A program made the position numbers and the translations under genes. Of a stretch of DNA of 36,828 bases, positions 36,572-36,828 are shown one piece after another (the stretch's first letter is position 1; every line of letters starts with the position of its first letter). A model generated the notes under the pieces. The model searched no databases. It worked only from the letters and a program-made list of their open reading frames with translations, and was not told the origin of the DNA. The stretch comes from Prosthecobacter debontii (lineage in GTDB: Bacteria; Verrucomicrobiota; Verrucomicrobiia; Verrucomicrobiales; Verrucomicrobiaceae), in the NCBI GenBank assembly GCA_945860295.1, contig CAMAQH010000037.1, positions 1 to 36,828 of the forward strand. The letters are read 5' to 3'.

Positions 36572-36828
36572 GTGAATATTCCAAACCCTGAGCCCAGTCT
36601 CGAAGAAAAGCTGCGTGGCGCGATCCGCGTGAAGCAGTTCTCCAGGCAGACAGAGTAGACGTATGTGCAGTGGTATCGCAGCTTTGTGCGCTTCCAGGCG
36701 CAGGTGCATGGGCAGATGCGGCACCCGAAAGACATGGGCGCGGAGGAGATCACGGCCTTTTTGAGGAATCTGGCGGTGAACAAAAGTCTAGCCGCCTCAT
36801 CCCAGAATCAGGCGCTCAACGCTCTCAT
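36572..36828 (+). pseudogene. intI: integron integrase, N-terminal part, with an in-frame amber codon
   Basis: From GTG 36572 the frame reads the N-terminal SAM-like domain of IntI: P-N-P-E-P, then L-R-G-A-I-R-V-K-Q-F-S-R-Q-T-E, a TAG at 36656-36658, and T-Y-V-Q-W-Y-R-S-F-V, M-G-A-E-E-I-T-A-F-L-R-N-L-A-V, A-A-S-S-Q-N-Q-A-L-N-A-L. Relatives have Glu, Gln or Lys at the amber position. The gene runs off the window, so the catalytic tyrosine half is not seen. ATG 36568 has better spacing to AGGAG but enters another frame and stops after 7 codons, hinting at a second lesion. Direction is away from the cassette, as in known integrons. Confidence 0.82.

Noticed and set aside
36541-36783. 80-codon frame on the minus strand at the right end
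   Set aside because: Opposite strand of the integrase N-terminus, which has a strong family pattern.

Overview
The window looks like a chromosomal segment of a Verrucomicrobiota bacterium with moderately high G+C. Three things point there: a Minf_1886-type protein, a family described as restricted to Verrucomicrobia and Planctomycetes; a PSCyt1/PSD1 cytochrome protein; and a decayed bacterial alpha-2-macroglobulin. Genes are densely packed, often with ATGA overlaps or abutting stop codons, and clear Shine-Dalgarno sites are rare. No rRNA, tRNA or CRISPR array was seen.

Layout. 1-180: 3' remnant of an IS transposase. 398-2647: secreted thioredoxin-like protein and an MsbA-type ABC exporter. 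2891-5576: a translationally coupled malonate uptake and activation operon (madL-madM-matB). 5644-10206: secreted esterase, divergent GH10-like protein, a TIM-barrel isomerase and the Minf_1886 protein. 10341-11736: wreck of an alpha-2-macroglobulin gene. 11750-14826: argB-argD-argF. 14905-17949: PSD1 cytochrome protein. 18028-24590: photolyase, sugar isomerase, EamA transporter, FabG, low-molecular-weight phosphatase and an RpiB-GlyA fusion. 24674-28161: CDGSH protein, membrane-anchored hypothetical protein, ferredoxin, HemQ, ThiG. 28467-31665: a NadD-NadK fusion facing an OlsF-like double acyltransferase. 31750-35409: pyrF, purE-purK and an Old Yellow Enzyme.

The most notable region is the right end (about 35410-36828). 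It has the layout of a chromosomal integron: the start of an integron integrase (rightward, interrupted by an amber codon), a presumed attI, one gene cassette of 492 bp encoding a small lipoprotein (leftward), and a foldable 103-bp attC. The 5' boundary of the cassette (G^TTAGGC) is complementary at 6 of 7 positions to the R'' box of its own attC (GCATAAC), as expected if the cassette was inserted as a circle. Two near-identical inverted 20-mers lie between integrase and cassette and could control both divergent units. Beyond the attC is about 400 bp of palindrome-containing debris and a truncated SnoaL-like gene, which suggests the array interrupted a chromosomal locus.

Two single-reading-frame enzyme fusions stand out in the core genome: ribose-5-phosphate isomerase B with serine hydroxymethyltransferase, and an NMN/NaMN adenylyltransferase with NAD kinase. 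The GH10-like protein has His where the family has its acid/base Glu. All family assignments come from reading motifs by eye; no database search was run.
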